DNA from: JAHFRG01 sp036522275
GTDB lineage: Bacteria; Pseudomonadota; Gammaproteobacteria; Burkholderiales; JAHFRG01
DNA: 64,000 nucleotides
NCBI GenBank assembly: GCA_036522275.1
Contig: DATDGC010000057.1
Location: forward strand, 1-64,000
Direction of reading: 5' to 3'
Under the pieces are notes generated by a model, which saw only the letters and a program-made list of their open reading frames with translations, did not search any database and was not told the origin of the DNA. Positions 17,313 through 24,538 of this stretch are shown here, in pieces; the first letter of the stretch is position 1, and every line of letters starts with the position of its first letter. The position numbers and the translations under genes are program-made.

Positions 17313-18218
17313 TTGCGCAACGTAAAGAGGCAAATCAGCGGCGTTCTGCTCTTCGACAAGCCAGCGGGGCTCACTTCCAACGCCGCTTTGCAAAAAGTGA
17401 AGCGCCTGTTCCAGGCCGCCAAAGCGGGGCATACCGGCACTTTGGACCCGCTGGCCACAGGTCTTCTGCCGGTTTGTCTAGGTGAAGCGACCAAGTTTTC
17501 GCAGGGTTTGCTTGATTCAGGCAAAGCCTATCAAGCCGTGATTAAACTTGGAGAGACCACCTCAACGGGCGACGCCGAGGGAGAAATCCTGTCCAGGCAA
17601 GCCGTCGATGTTTCCCGCGCTCAGGTAGAAAAAGCCTTGAGCCGTTTGGTCGGCAGTATCAGCCAGATTCCGCCTATGTATTCTGCCCTGAAGCACCGGG
17701 GAAAACCGCTCTACGCTTATGCCAGGGAAGGCAAGCACGTGGAAAGGGCGCCAAGGCAAGTGCGCATTGAATCTTTGCGGCTCGACAACATTACGCGGGA
17801 GGAGATTAAGATCGCCATTCACTGCAGCAAGGGAACTTATATCCGCGTATTGGCCGAAGATTTGGGGAAGGGACTGGGATGCGGGGCGTATCTGAAAGCA
17901 TTGCGCCGTGATGAGGTCGGGCCTTTTCACCTGCATGAAGCGCTCTCGCTGCCGCGGCTTGAAGCGATGAGCCTGGAACAAAGGGATGCAAGCCTTTTGC
18001 CCGTAGACAGTTTATTGCAAGGGCTTCCGGAAATTCTTCTTGAAGACGAATACTGCCGTAATTTTTTGCAAGGCCATGCCATATCGCAAGCTGCACTCCC
18101 GATTTGCGGAATGGCTAGAGTTTACAATATGAAACAAAGGTTTATAGGTCTTTGCGAAATCACAACAGAAGGCAAAATCAAACCCAAGCGGCTGCTTGTC
18201 GAGCATAAAGCGCAATAA
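17313..18218 (+). CDS. truB: tRNA pseudouridine(55) synthase
   Basis: Makes pseudouridine 55 in the T-loop of tRNAs. The 301-residue protein carries the catalytic motif GHTGTLDPLATG with Asp45 as nucleophile, the KAYQAVIKLG and GTYIRVLAEDLG motifs, and a C-terminal PUA-like domain. The start is TTG at 17313, since no ATG or GTG lies in frame before VLLFDKPAGLTSN. Last gene of the rimP operon proper; rpsO has its own promoter 110 bp on. Confidence 0.97.
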   Translation: MRNVKRQISGVLLFDKPAGLTSNAALQKVKRLFQAAKAGHTGTLDPLATGLLPVCLGEATKFSQGLLDSGKAYQAVIKLGETTSTGDAEGEILSRQAVDVSRAQVEKALSRLVGSISQIPPMYSALKHRGKPLYAYAREGKHVERAPRQVRIESLRLDNITREEIKIAIHCSKGTYIRVLAEDLGKGLGCGAYLKALRRDEVGPFHLHEALSLPRLEAMSLEQRDASLLPVDSLLQGLPEILLEDEYCRNFLQGHAISQAALPICGMARVYNMKQRFIGLCEITTEGKIKPKRLLVEHKAQ

Positions 18219-18270
18219 GACGAAAGCACCAGGGAAACCGTTTGAATTCATAGCCAAAGATAATTCTCAC

Positions 18271-18300
18271 TTGAGCATATAAGCGTTTAAAAGGTAAAAT
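18271..18300 (+). promoter_or_regulatory. rpsO promoter
   Basis: TTGAGC at 18271-18276 and TAAAAT at 18295-18300 are spaced by 18 bp, and the start codon of rpsO follows 28 bp later. A dedicated promoter for rpsO-pnp is also known in E. coli. Confidence 0.55.
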
Positions 18301-18327
18301 GTAGGCCTTTCAATCGGAGAGCAAGTA

Positions 18328-18597
18328 ATGTCAGTAACGACCAACCAAAAGTCAAAAATCGTGCAGGATTTTCAAATGGCAAAAGGCGATACCGGTTCTC
18401 CGGAAGTGCAGGTTGCGCTGTTGACCGCGCGCATTAATGATCTGACCGAGCATTTCAAGGCGCACGTAAAAGATCACCACTCACGTCAAGGCCTGCTGCG
18501 CATGGTAAGCCGCCGCCGCAAGCTGCTGGATTATCTGATGAGTAGCAATGCGGAACGCTACCGCAAACTGATCGAACACCTGGGTCTGCGCAAATAG
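18328..18597 (+). CDS. rpsO: 30S ribosomal protein S15
   Basis: Primary 16S rRNA-binding protein of the 30S platform, 89 residues, the standard length. Conserved parts include GDTGSPEVQVALLTARI, KDHHSRQGLL and MVSRRRKLLDYL. Start ATG 18328 is preceded by GGAG. In E. coli S15 represses its own translation through a leader pseudoknot; the 28-base leader here is short, so I make no claim for it. The 88 bp before pnp contain GCTGC/GCAGC arms that could fold as a processing hairpin. Confidence 0.98.
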   Translation: MSVTTNQKSKIVQDFQMAKGDTGSPEVQVALLTARINDLTEHFKAHVKDHHSRQGLLRMVSRRRKLLDYLMSSNAERYRKLIEHLGLRK

Positions 18598-18685
18598 CGT
18601 TTGCATTTTCCCGCTGCCGCGACAGCCTCACGGTGAAGCAGCAATGTTCGGACTGAACTTAATATTTCATAAAGGATAACGCGTT

Positions 18686-20788
18686 TTGAAGCACATAAAA
18701 AAGAGTTTTAGCTGCGGTAATCAACAAATCACGCTGGAAACCGGCGAAGTTGCGCGCCAAGCGACTGGCGCAGTGATGGTAAACATGGATGAGACGGTGG
18801 TACTGGTCACTGTGGTCGGGGCCAAGCAAACAAAACCAGGCCAGGACTTTTTTCCACTGACCGTAGATTACCAGGAACGCACTTATGCCGCCGGAAAAAT
18901 TCCCGGCGGTTTTTTTAGGCGTGAAGGCCGACCCTCGGAAAAGGAAACCCTGACCTCGCGCTTGATTGACCGCCCATTGCGCCCGTTGTTTCCGGAAGGT
19001 TTTTACAACGAGGTGCAAATCGTTGCCACCGTGGTGTCTTCCAACAACGAGGTTGATTCCGACATTCTGGCGATACTGGGAGCTTCGGCGGCGATGGCTA
19101 TTTCAGGGATTCCCTTTAATGGGCCGATCGGCGCAGCACGAGTAGGGTATGTCAACGGCGAATATATATTAAATCCCACCGCTACCCAATTAAAGTCTTC
19201 TTCCCTCAATCTGGTGGTTGCGGGCACTGAACAGGCTGTGCTGATGGTCGAATCGGAAGCGCTGGAACTGCCCGAAGACATCATGCTTGGCGCGGTGGTG
19301 TTCGGGCATCGCGAAATGCAGGCGGCGATCAAAGCGATCAACGAACTCGCAGACGAAGCGGGCACGCCGCTTTGGGACTTTAAGCCCCCGGTCAAGGACG
19401 AATCGCTGATAGCGAGAGTCACTGAACTTGCGGAAGCCGATTTGCGCCAGGCCTACGGCATCAGGCAAAAGCAAGCGCGAAGCCAGCAGATAGACACAAT
19501 CCGTGGCCGGGTATTAAGCGAACTCAATGGTGAAAATCCTGATCCTGAGCGCGAGAACCTGATTAAAACCATTTTCATGGATGTGGAAGCGAAAATCGTG
19601 CGCAGCCAGATTCTCGACGGCGAGCCGCGTATAGACGGTCGCGACACCCGCACCGTGCGGCCTATCACCATCCGCACGGGCGTGTTGCCGCGCGCTCATG
19701 GCTCGGCGCTGTTTACACGCGGTGAAACCCAGGCACTGGTGGTGGCGACGCTCGGCACTGCACGCGATGGGCAGATCATAGATGCGCTGCAAGGCGAATA
19801 TACCGACCGCTTCATGCTCCATTACAACATGCCGCCTTATGCAACCGGAGAAACCGGTCGCGTCGGCTCGCCCAAGCGCCGCGAAATCGGCCATGGGCGA
19901 TTGACGAAGCGCGCATTGATCGGCGTGTTGCCGACCGTGGAGGAATTTGGCTATTCCATGCGCGTGGTGTCGGAAATCACCGAATCAAACGGTTCCAGCT
20001 CGATGGCCTCGGTGTGCGGCGGCTGTCTTGCGCTGATGGACGCCGGCGTTCCTATCAAGGCGCATGTCGCGGGCATCGCCATGGGCCTCATCAAGGAAAG
20101 CAAACGCTTTGCGGTGCTCACTGATATTCTGGGCGATGAGGACCATCTCGGCGATATGGACTTCAAGGTGGCGGGCACTGAAAAGGGCGTCACCTCTCTG
20201 CAGATGGATATCAAGATTCAGGGCATCACCACGGAAATCATGCGCGTTGCTCTCAATCAGGCGCGCGAAGGGCGCATGCATATTCTGGAGTTGATGAAAC
20301 AGGCACTGCCCAGCCCGCGCGGTGAAATTTCGGCTTACGCGCCGCGCATCATGACCATCAAGATCAAACCGGAGAAAATTCGTGATGTCATTGGCAAGGG
20401 TGGTGCGGTGATCCGCGCACTTACCGAAGAAACCGGGACATCCATTGATATTGCCGAAGACGGCACGGTGACCATTGCTTGCCCCGCCTCGGAAGGTTGT
20501 CTGCTGGCGAAGAAGCGCATTGAGGACATCACCGCCGATGTGGAGGTCGGCCGGGTTTATCAAGGCACGGTACTCAAGCTCCTGGATTTTGGCGCCATCG
20601 TGAGTGTGCTGCCCGGCAAGGACGGGTTGCTGCACATCTCGCAAATCGCCAACGAGCGTGTCAACAGCGTGGCGGAGCACCTTAAAGAAGGACAGACGGT
20701 TAAAGTGAAAGTGCTGGAAGCGGACGATAAAGGCCGGCTGCGTTTGAGTATGAAAGCGGTTGCAGCGGAAACGACGACGACTCAGTAA
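18686..20788 (+). CDS. pnp: polynucleotide phosphorylase
   Basis: 3'-5' phosphorolytic exoribonuclease of the RNA degradosome. The 700-residue protein has two RNase PH domains (the first with GGFFRREGRPSEKE), the linking alpha domain, a KH domain (IGKGGAVIRALTEETG) and a C-terminal S1 domain (GRVYQGTVLKLLDFGAIV). The start appears to be TTG 18686, after AAAGGA at 18671-18676; no ATG fits the standard MKxIKKSF beginning. Follows rpsO, as is usual. A strong bidirectional terminator follows. Confidence 0.97.
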   Translation: MKHIKKSFSCGNQQITLETGEVARQATGAVMVNMDETVVLVTVVGAKQTKPGQDFFPLTVDYQERTYAAGKIPGGFFRREGRPSEKETLTSRLIDRPLRPLFPEGFYNEVQIVATVVSSNNEVDSDILAILGASAAMAISGIPFNGPIGAARVGYVNGEYILNPTATQLKSSSLNLVVAGTEQAVLMVESEALELPEDIMLGAVVFGHREMQAAIKAINELADEAGTPLWDFKPPVKDESLIARVTELAEADLRQAYGIRQKQARSQQIDTIRGRVLSELNGENPDPERENLIKTIFMDVEAKIVRSQILDGEPRIDGRDTRTVRPITIRTGVLPRAHGSALFTRGETQALVVATLGTARDGQIIDALQGEYTDRFMLHYNMPPYATGETGRVGSPKRREIGHGRLTKRALIGVLPTVEEFGYSMRVVSEITESNGSSSMASVCGGCLALMDAGVPIKAHVAGIAMGLIKESKRFAVLTDILGDEDHLGDMDFKVAGTEKGVTSLQMDIKIQGITTEIMRVALNQAREGRMHILELMKQALPSPRGEISAYAPRIMTIKIKPEKIRDVIGKGGAVIRALTEETGTSIDIAEDGTVTIACPASEGCLLAKKRIEDITADVEVGRVYQGTVLKLLDFGAIVSVLPGKDGLLHISQIANERVNSVAEHLKEGQTVKVKVLEADDKGRLRLSMKAVAAETTTTQ

Positions 20789-20815
20789 AGTTTTTTATTC
20801 GGAAAACAAAATACG

Positions 20816-20847
20816 AAGGGGCGGCTCAACGAGCCGCCCCTTACTTT
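20816..20847. terminator. bidirectional terminator between pnp and dksA
   Basis: A perfect 12-bp stem (AAGGGGCGGCTC at 20816-20827, GAGCCGCCCCTT at 20831-20842) with a 3-nt loop is followed by ACTTTTT. It lies 28 bp after the pnp stop and 25 bp from the dksA stop, so it can serve both convergent genes. Confidence 0.85.
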
Positions 20848-20866
20848 TTCTGTCGGGAAGAGGGGG

Positions 20867-21304
20867 CTACTTAGCTACCTGTTTCTCCCGCAATTCATCC
20901 AGCGTCTTGCAGTCAATGCACAGGGTGGCGGTAGGCCGCGCTTCAAGGCGCTTCAGGCCGATTTCAACGCCACAATTTTCGCAGTGACCGTAATCTCCCG
21001 AGTCAATTTTGCTGATGGTTTCATCAATTTTCTTGATGAGCTTGCGCTCACGGTCGCGGTTGCGCAATTCCAGGGCCATGTCGGATTCCTGGCTGGCGCG
21101 ATCATTAGGGTCGGCAAAAATAGTTGCCTCGTCCTGCATGGTGTGCACGGTGCGGTCTATATCCTGGCCCAACTCGACCTTCAGGGCTTCAAGGATTTTG
21201 CGGAAATGCCCAAGCTGTTTCGGGTTCATGTATTCTTCCCCCTTTTTTGGTACATAGGGGGTGAATTGTTTATGTAATTCCGGGGACATCTTCATAGCAT
21301 CCAT
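20867..21304 (-). CDS. dksA: RNA polymerase-binding transcription factor DksA
   Basis: Co-regulator with ppGpp that enters the RNA polymerase secondary channel. The coiled coil carries the DPNDRASQESD tip with the functional acidic residues, and the C-terminal zinc finger is CENC-(17)-CIDC. Start placed at ATG 21304 (MDAMKMSPE) after AAGGCGG, giving 145 residues; a TTG at 21364 would add 20 residues unlike DksA. Converges with pnp. Confidence 0.93.
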   Translation of the reverse strand: MDAMKMSPELHKQFTPYVPKKGEEYMNPKQLGHFRKILEALKVELGQDIDRTVHTMQDEATIFADPNDRASQESDMALELRNRDRERKLIKKIDETISKIDSGDYGHCENCGVEIGLKRLEARPTATLCIDCKTLDELREKQVAK

Positions 21305-21387
21305 AATATGGAAAACCGCCTTGATATCAGAAATTGAATTATACCGCAAGTTCAATTTGCTCAAGCTGATTTTCTCCGCGTGGCGAA

Positions 21388-21416
21388 TTGACCTTTACCC
21401 TGGTCAAGAGTATATT
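21388..21416 (+). promoter_or_regulatory. promoter of the tRNA-Pro/Arg/His cluster
   Basis: TTGACC at 21388-21393 and TATATT at 21411-21416 with an exact 17-bp spacer; tRNA-Pro begins 11 bp after the -10 box. Confidence 0.7.
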
Positions 21417-21426
21417 TACGCGCTTC

Positions 21427-21503
21427 CGGGGTGTAGCGCAGCCTGGTAGCGCGCTTGCTTTGGGAGCAAGATGTCGGGAGTTCAAATCTCTCCACCCCGA
21501 CCA
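21427..21503 (+). tRNA. tRNA-Pro(TGG)
   Basis: The 77-nt cloverleaf includes an encoded CCA. Acceptor CGGGGTG pairs with CACCCCG, the anticodon loop is CTTTGGGAG with anticodon TGG, and the T-loop is TTCAAAT. First of three closely spaced tRNAs. Confidence 0.97.
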
Positions 21504-21557
21504 ACTTCAAACCCGGTTGGTGTGACCGGTTTTATACTTTCGCGAGCGGTTGCTGCT

Positions 21558-21634
21558 GTGCCCGTAGCTCAACCGGATAGAGCACCAGCCTTCTAAGCTG
21601 GGGGTTGTGGGTTCGATTCCCGCCGGGCACGCCA
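21558..21634 (+). tRNA. tRNA-Arg(TCT)
   Basis: 77-nt cloverleaf with encoded CCA. Acceptor GTGCCCG pairs with CGGGCAC, anticodon TCT sits in CCTTCTAAG, and the T-loop is TTCGATT. Middle tRNA of the cluster. Confidence 0.97.
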
Positions 21635-21671
21635 AATATTCAACCAAAACGCTGCCAGCTTTTTTATCCAT

Positions 21672-21747
21672 GGTGGACGTAGCTCAAAGGTAGAGTCCCG
21701 GATTGTGATTCCGGTTGTTGTGGGTTCGAATCCCATCGTCCACCCCA
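21672..21747 (+). tRNA. tRNA-His(GTG)
   Basis: 76-nt tRNA with the extra 5' G typical of tRNA-His opposite the discriminator C. Acceptor GTGGACG pairs with CGTCCAC, anticodon GTG, CCA encoded. Its 3' 45 bases are exactly repeated at 22582-22626, so this gene marks one end of an insertion. Confidence 0.97.
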
Positions 21748-21759
21748 CAATTTAATGAT

Positions 21760-21918
21760 TTACCCTTTCTTAGAGCGCAGCAGGCGCTGTTTTTGGCGCT
21801 GCCATTCGCGTTCTTTTTCGGCTTCGCGCTTGTTGTGCTGCTTCTTGCCTTTGGCGAGTCCAATCTCCAGTTTTATTTTACCGCGGGTGTAATGAATAGT
21901 CAGCGGGATTGCTTCGCT
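21760..21918 (-). pseudogene. smpB 3' fragment, duplicate
   Basis: The last 50 or so codons of an smpB gene, close to but not identical with the intact copy at 22633. It encodes IPLTIHYTRGKIKLEIG, then the basic tail up to RSKKG and a stop. Nucleotide changes relative to the intact copy are scattered and mostly synonymous, so this came from a related genome or is an old duplication. Similarity fades upstream of about 21907-21918, where unrelated sequence starts. Unlikely to be expressed. Confidence 0.85.
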
Positions 21919-21919
21919 C

Positions 21920-22105
21920 CTATTGTCGTCTTATTATTGTAAAGTCCAGGTCGTCCGCTTGCAGTTCTGTGTGCTCCCTCGGTGCCACTGGTATAAATGC
22001 CGTGGCATCGTCACGTGACGCGCGGCGGTTCCGCTTGCGGCGGTCATACCCGGTCACGCCCCGCTGTGTCGTTGTGCGCCTGTCCTGCTTTCTGCGTGTC
22101 TGCAT
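21920..22105 (-). CDS. 61-residue basic hypothetical protein in the inserted segment
   Basis: ATG at 22105 follows TAGGAGCAAATAC, a good ribosome-binding site. The product is very rich in Arg, Lys and Thr in the first half (MQTRRKQDRRTTTQRG), more acidic later, and has no membrane helix. I do not recognise it. It sits inside the segment bounded by the tRNA-His/smpB duplication and ends just before the smpB fragment. Possibly a phage or plasmid leftover; low confidence that it is real. Confidence 0.35.
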   Translation of the reverse strand: MQTRRKQDRRTTTQRGVTGYDRRKRNRRASRDDATAFIPVAPREHTELQADDLDFTIIRRQ

Positions 22106-22294
22106 GTATTTGCTCCTACTGACCGTTAAGCTGCTCCAGTTTGTTGCTCGCTCGTTTCGCCTTCTGTGCCGCCGCCCTCTCATGACACATGCCAAATGTG
22201 TTACTCCAATAATCTGATTCTCATCGAGTGAGCGAGGCCCACTTTTGTGGACGGGCAAGTTGATGTTACTTTATCAACATTGTTAGGAGAATCC

Positions 22295-22390
22295 ATGAAA
22301 AACGATAGGAAATTCAATCCTGCTCTTTTCGCGCGTCTGGCCGATGGCGACGGTTTGGCGCTGATTCAGCGCTGCCGGGCATTGCGCTGA
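22295..22390 (+). CDS. 31-residue hypothetical ORF in the inserted segment
   Basis: ATG at 22295 is preceded by TTAGGAGAATCC, an excellent ribosome-binding site, but the frame stops after 31 codons (MKNDRKFNPALFARLADGDG...). The strong initiation signal and abrupt stop suggest the 5' end of a longer gene that was deleted, or a genuine small protein. No family recognised. The remainder to 22581 shows no gene. Confidence 0.35.
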   Translation: MKNDRKFNPALFARLADGDGLALIQRCRALR

Positions 22391-22581
22391 GAATATATTG
22401 CGCCTGCGCTCGGCCAATTGCAATGCCGGTTACATCAAGATGGCGCGAATACTGAGGGCGTGACCATCACGTAACCACTTTTAAGCTTTGTGACGCTTTT
22501 CTAGACTACGTACCACTAATTTTGGAAATGGCGAGCGTTACAAGGCATTGATTAGTAAAATGCACGAATCCTATGGTTCAG

Positions 22582-22629
22582 TTGTGATTCCGGTTGTTGT
22601 GGGTTCGAATCCCATCGTCCACCCCACAA
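22582..22629 (+). repeat. displaced tRNA-His 3' half (48-bp direct repeat)
   Basis: Exact copy of 21703-21750: anticodon loop, T-arm, acceptor, CCA and three following bases of tRNA-His. There is no 5' half, so it is not a tRNA gene. It is followed by the intact smpB, just as the first copy is followed by the smpB fragment. This is the attR-like end of an integrated segment of about 880 bp. Confidence 0.9.
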
Positions 22630-22632
22630 GAT

Positions 22633-23082
22633 TTATCCTTTCTTAGAGCGCAGCAGGCGCTGTTTTTGGCGCTGCCATTCGCGTTCTTTTTCAGCTTCGC
22701 GCTTGTCGTGCTGCTTCTTGCCTTTGGCGAGACCAATCTCCAGCTTTATTTTACCGCGGGTGTAATGAACATCCAGCGGCACCATGGTATAGCCCGCGCG
22801 TTCCACCTTGCCGATCAGCTTATTGATTTCCTCGGCACGCAGCAACAATTTGCGGGTGCGCGTGGGGTCGGGCGTGATATGAGTTGATGCGGTCGCCAGC
22901 GGGCTGATATGGCAGCCGGTGATGAAAATCTCGTCCTTGTGCACTACCACATAGGCTTCCTTGATCTGGCAGCGGCCGGCGCGGATGGCCTTGACCTCCC
23001 AGCCTTTGAGCGCGATCCCTGTCTCGTATTTTTCTTCGATGAAGTAATCGTGGAAGGCTTTTTTGTTCTGAACAATGCTCAT
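22633..23082 (-). CDS. smpB: SsrA-binding protein SmpB
   Basis: tmRNA-binding partner required for trans-translation. The 149-residue protein has the OB-fold core (FIEEKYETGIALKGWEVKAIRAGR), the motif VVHKDEIFITGCHISPL and the basic tail KKQHDKREAEKEREW. Complete and intact. Divergent from ratA, as in many proteobacteria. Its 3' 150 bases are duplicated upstream at 21760. No tmRNA gene is found in the window. Confidence 0.97.
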   Translation of the reverse strand: MSIVQNKKAFHDYFIEEKYETGIALKGWEVKAIRAGRCQIKEAYVVVHKDEIFITGCHISPLATASTHITPDPTRTRKLLLRAEEINKLIGKVERAGYTMVPLDVHYTRGKIKLEIGLAKGKKQHDKREAEKEREWQRQKQRLLRSKKG

Positions 23083-23132
23083 AAGGCGCGGACACTGTTA
23101 AAATTTGTTGATTTTATCAGCTTTGGAGTGCT

Positions 23133-23564
23133 ATGGCCCGGGTAGATAGATCGGTGCTGGTGGGATATACCGCGCAGCAAATGTTTTCTCTGGTGGACAG
23201 GGTAGAAGAATATCCTGAGTTTCTGCCGTGGTGTGCCGGCGCCTCGGTCAGCCGGCGCGACGACAAAATCACTATGGCCACCATTCATCTTGATTACCGT
23301 TATCTCAAGCAAAGTTTTTCTACTGAAAATACCAAGCATGCGCCGCATTTGATCGAAATACGGCTGATAAGCGGCCCGTTCCGCCACCTTGAGGGACGCT
23401 GGCATTTTATTGAACTGGGAGAAGCGGGTTGCAAAATCGAATTCAGCCTGCATTATGAATTTTCCAGCAAGCTGCTGGAAAAACTGCTGAGCCCGGCGTT
23501 CCGGCATATCGCCGACAATTTTGTGGATGGCTTTATCAAGCGTGCTGAAAATATTTACGGTTAA
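23133..23564 (+). CDS. ratA: RatA/COQ10-like START-domain protein
   Basis: 143-residue SRPBCC (START-like) protein: MARVDRSVLVGYTAQQMFSL, YPEFLPWC, then a helix-grip fold ending LVDGFIKRAENIYG-like. The family includes E. coli RatA, reported to inhibit 70S association, and eukaryotic COQ10, which binds ubiquinone. Which role applies here is not settled by sequence. Directly followed by rnfH with adjoining stop and start (TAAATG). Labels as a toxin-antitoxin pair should be treated with caution. Confidence 0.9.
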   Translation: MARVDRSVLVGYTAQQMFSLVDRVEEYPEFLPWCAGASVSRRDDKITMATIHLDYRYLKQSFSTENTKHAPHLIEIRLISGPFRHLEGRWHFIELGEAGCKIEFSLHYEFSSKLLEKLLSPAFRHIADNFVDGFIKRAENIYG

Positions 23565-23861
23565 ATGAGCAACGAGATCACCATCGAAGTAGCCTATGCC
23601 GATACGCGCAGCCAGACTATTTTGCGTCTGCGAGTGAAAAGCGGTACCACGGTTGGCGAGGCGATAAAACAATCGGGCGTTCTGGAGCAATATCCGGAAA
23701 TTGATCTGGGCCTGAATAAAGTGGGTATTTTCGGCAAGCTGGCAAGGACAGATACGATGTTGCGCGACCGGGACCGGGTGGAAATCTACCGTGCATTGAT
23801 TGCCGATCCCAAAGAGGCCCGCCGGCGGCGGGCGCAGGCAGCTAAAAGAGGCAGGAAATAA
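23565..23861 (+). CDS. rnfH: RnfH family ubiquitin-like protein
   Basis: 98-residue beta-grasp protein (UPF0125): VEVAYA-like N-terminus, GTTVGEAIKQSGVLEQYPEIDL, VGIFGKLA and DRVEIYRALIADPKEARRRRA. Function is unclear despite the name; it travels with ratA near smpB. Starts immediately after the ratA stop. Its stop is 6 bp from that of the convergent DUF4124 gene. Confidence 0.93.
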   Translation: MSNEITIEVAYADTRSQTILRLRVKSGTTVGEAIKQSGVLEQYPEIDLGLNKVGIFGKLARTDTMLRDRDRVEIYRALIADPKEARRRRAQAAKRGRK

Positions 23862-23867
23862 TCCGGG

Positions 23868-24359
23868 TTATTTTTTCGGGTTGCACCAGAAATCTACGGC
23901 TTTTTGCGTATTCGCGATTTCCTGTGGGCGTGCATTGTCATCGAGGTATGCGCGCTCGCCTTTTTCGTTATATACGGTGACGCGCTGCCCTGTCTGCAGG
24001 GACTGCAGACTGCTGCGCGCTTGTTCGCAGTTTTGCTGGGCTACCTTGGCTTCGGCCAGCGCTTTTTCATCTTTTGCGCGTTTTGCCTCAGCTTCCGCTT
24101 GGCGCTTGCGGAATTCCGCGCCCTCTTCGATGTAGGTTTTGGGACCGGCTGATTTGGGCGCGGCCTTCCCCGTGCCGGGAGCCTCGGTGCCGCTCGTTCC
24201 GGATTTGATGCCCAGGGTTTGCTCCTCTTTGATGGTTTCCGGAGCTGGCTGATCGGAATAATGAACAGTTCCGTCGGCGTCCACCCATTTGTAGACCTCG
24301 CAGTACGCACTTGTCGTGGCCAACAATGCCAACACAATTAAGCTCAATATACGCAGCAT
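23868..24359 (-). CDS. DUF4124 domain secreted protein
   Basis: 163 residues with a signal peptide (MLRILSLIVLALLATTSAYC). The DUF4124 motif YKWVDADGTVHYSDQP follows straight after. The middle is a low-complexity Glu/Ala/Lys coiled region. Probably periplasmic; function unknown for the family. Commonly sits between rnfH and guaB in betaproteobacteria. Confidence 0.9.
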   Translation of the reverse strand: MLRILSLIVLALLATTSAYCEVYKWVDADGTVHYSDQPAPETIKEEQTLGIKSGTSGTEAPGTGKAAPKSAGPKTYIEEGAEFRKRQAEAEAKRAKDEKALAEAKVAQQNCEQARSSLQSLQTGQRVTVYNEKGERAYLDDNARPQEIANTQKAVDFWCNPKK

Positions 24360-24486
24360 GATGCGGCTCCTAAAACAGGTTTCTTAAGTGTATGCCAATT
24401 GGCTGGTAAATAGTAGTGTGAATTTAACAGCTAAACATCAGGATTGGTTGACCCGGCAAAGCGTTGCTAACCCGACCAACGTCGTA

Positions 24487-24515
24487 TTTACCGACTGACG
24501 CATGTTGCGTATAAT
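24487..24515 (+). promoter_or_regulatory. guaB promoter
   Basis: TTTACC at 24487-24492 and a perfect TATAAT at 24510-24515 with 17-bp spacing; guaB starts 24 bp later. No obvious PurR site was recognised. Confidence 0.65.
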
Positions 24516-24538
24516 AGTATTTTGCAAAGGAACAAAAT

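Noticed and set aside
23133..23861. ratA-rnfH as a toxin-antitoxin system
   Set aside because: The arrangement is a conserved housekeeping neighbourhood near smpB; the toxin-antitoxin label is not supported by sequence.
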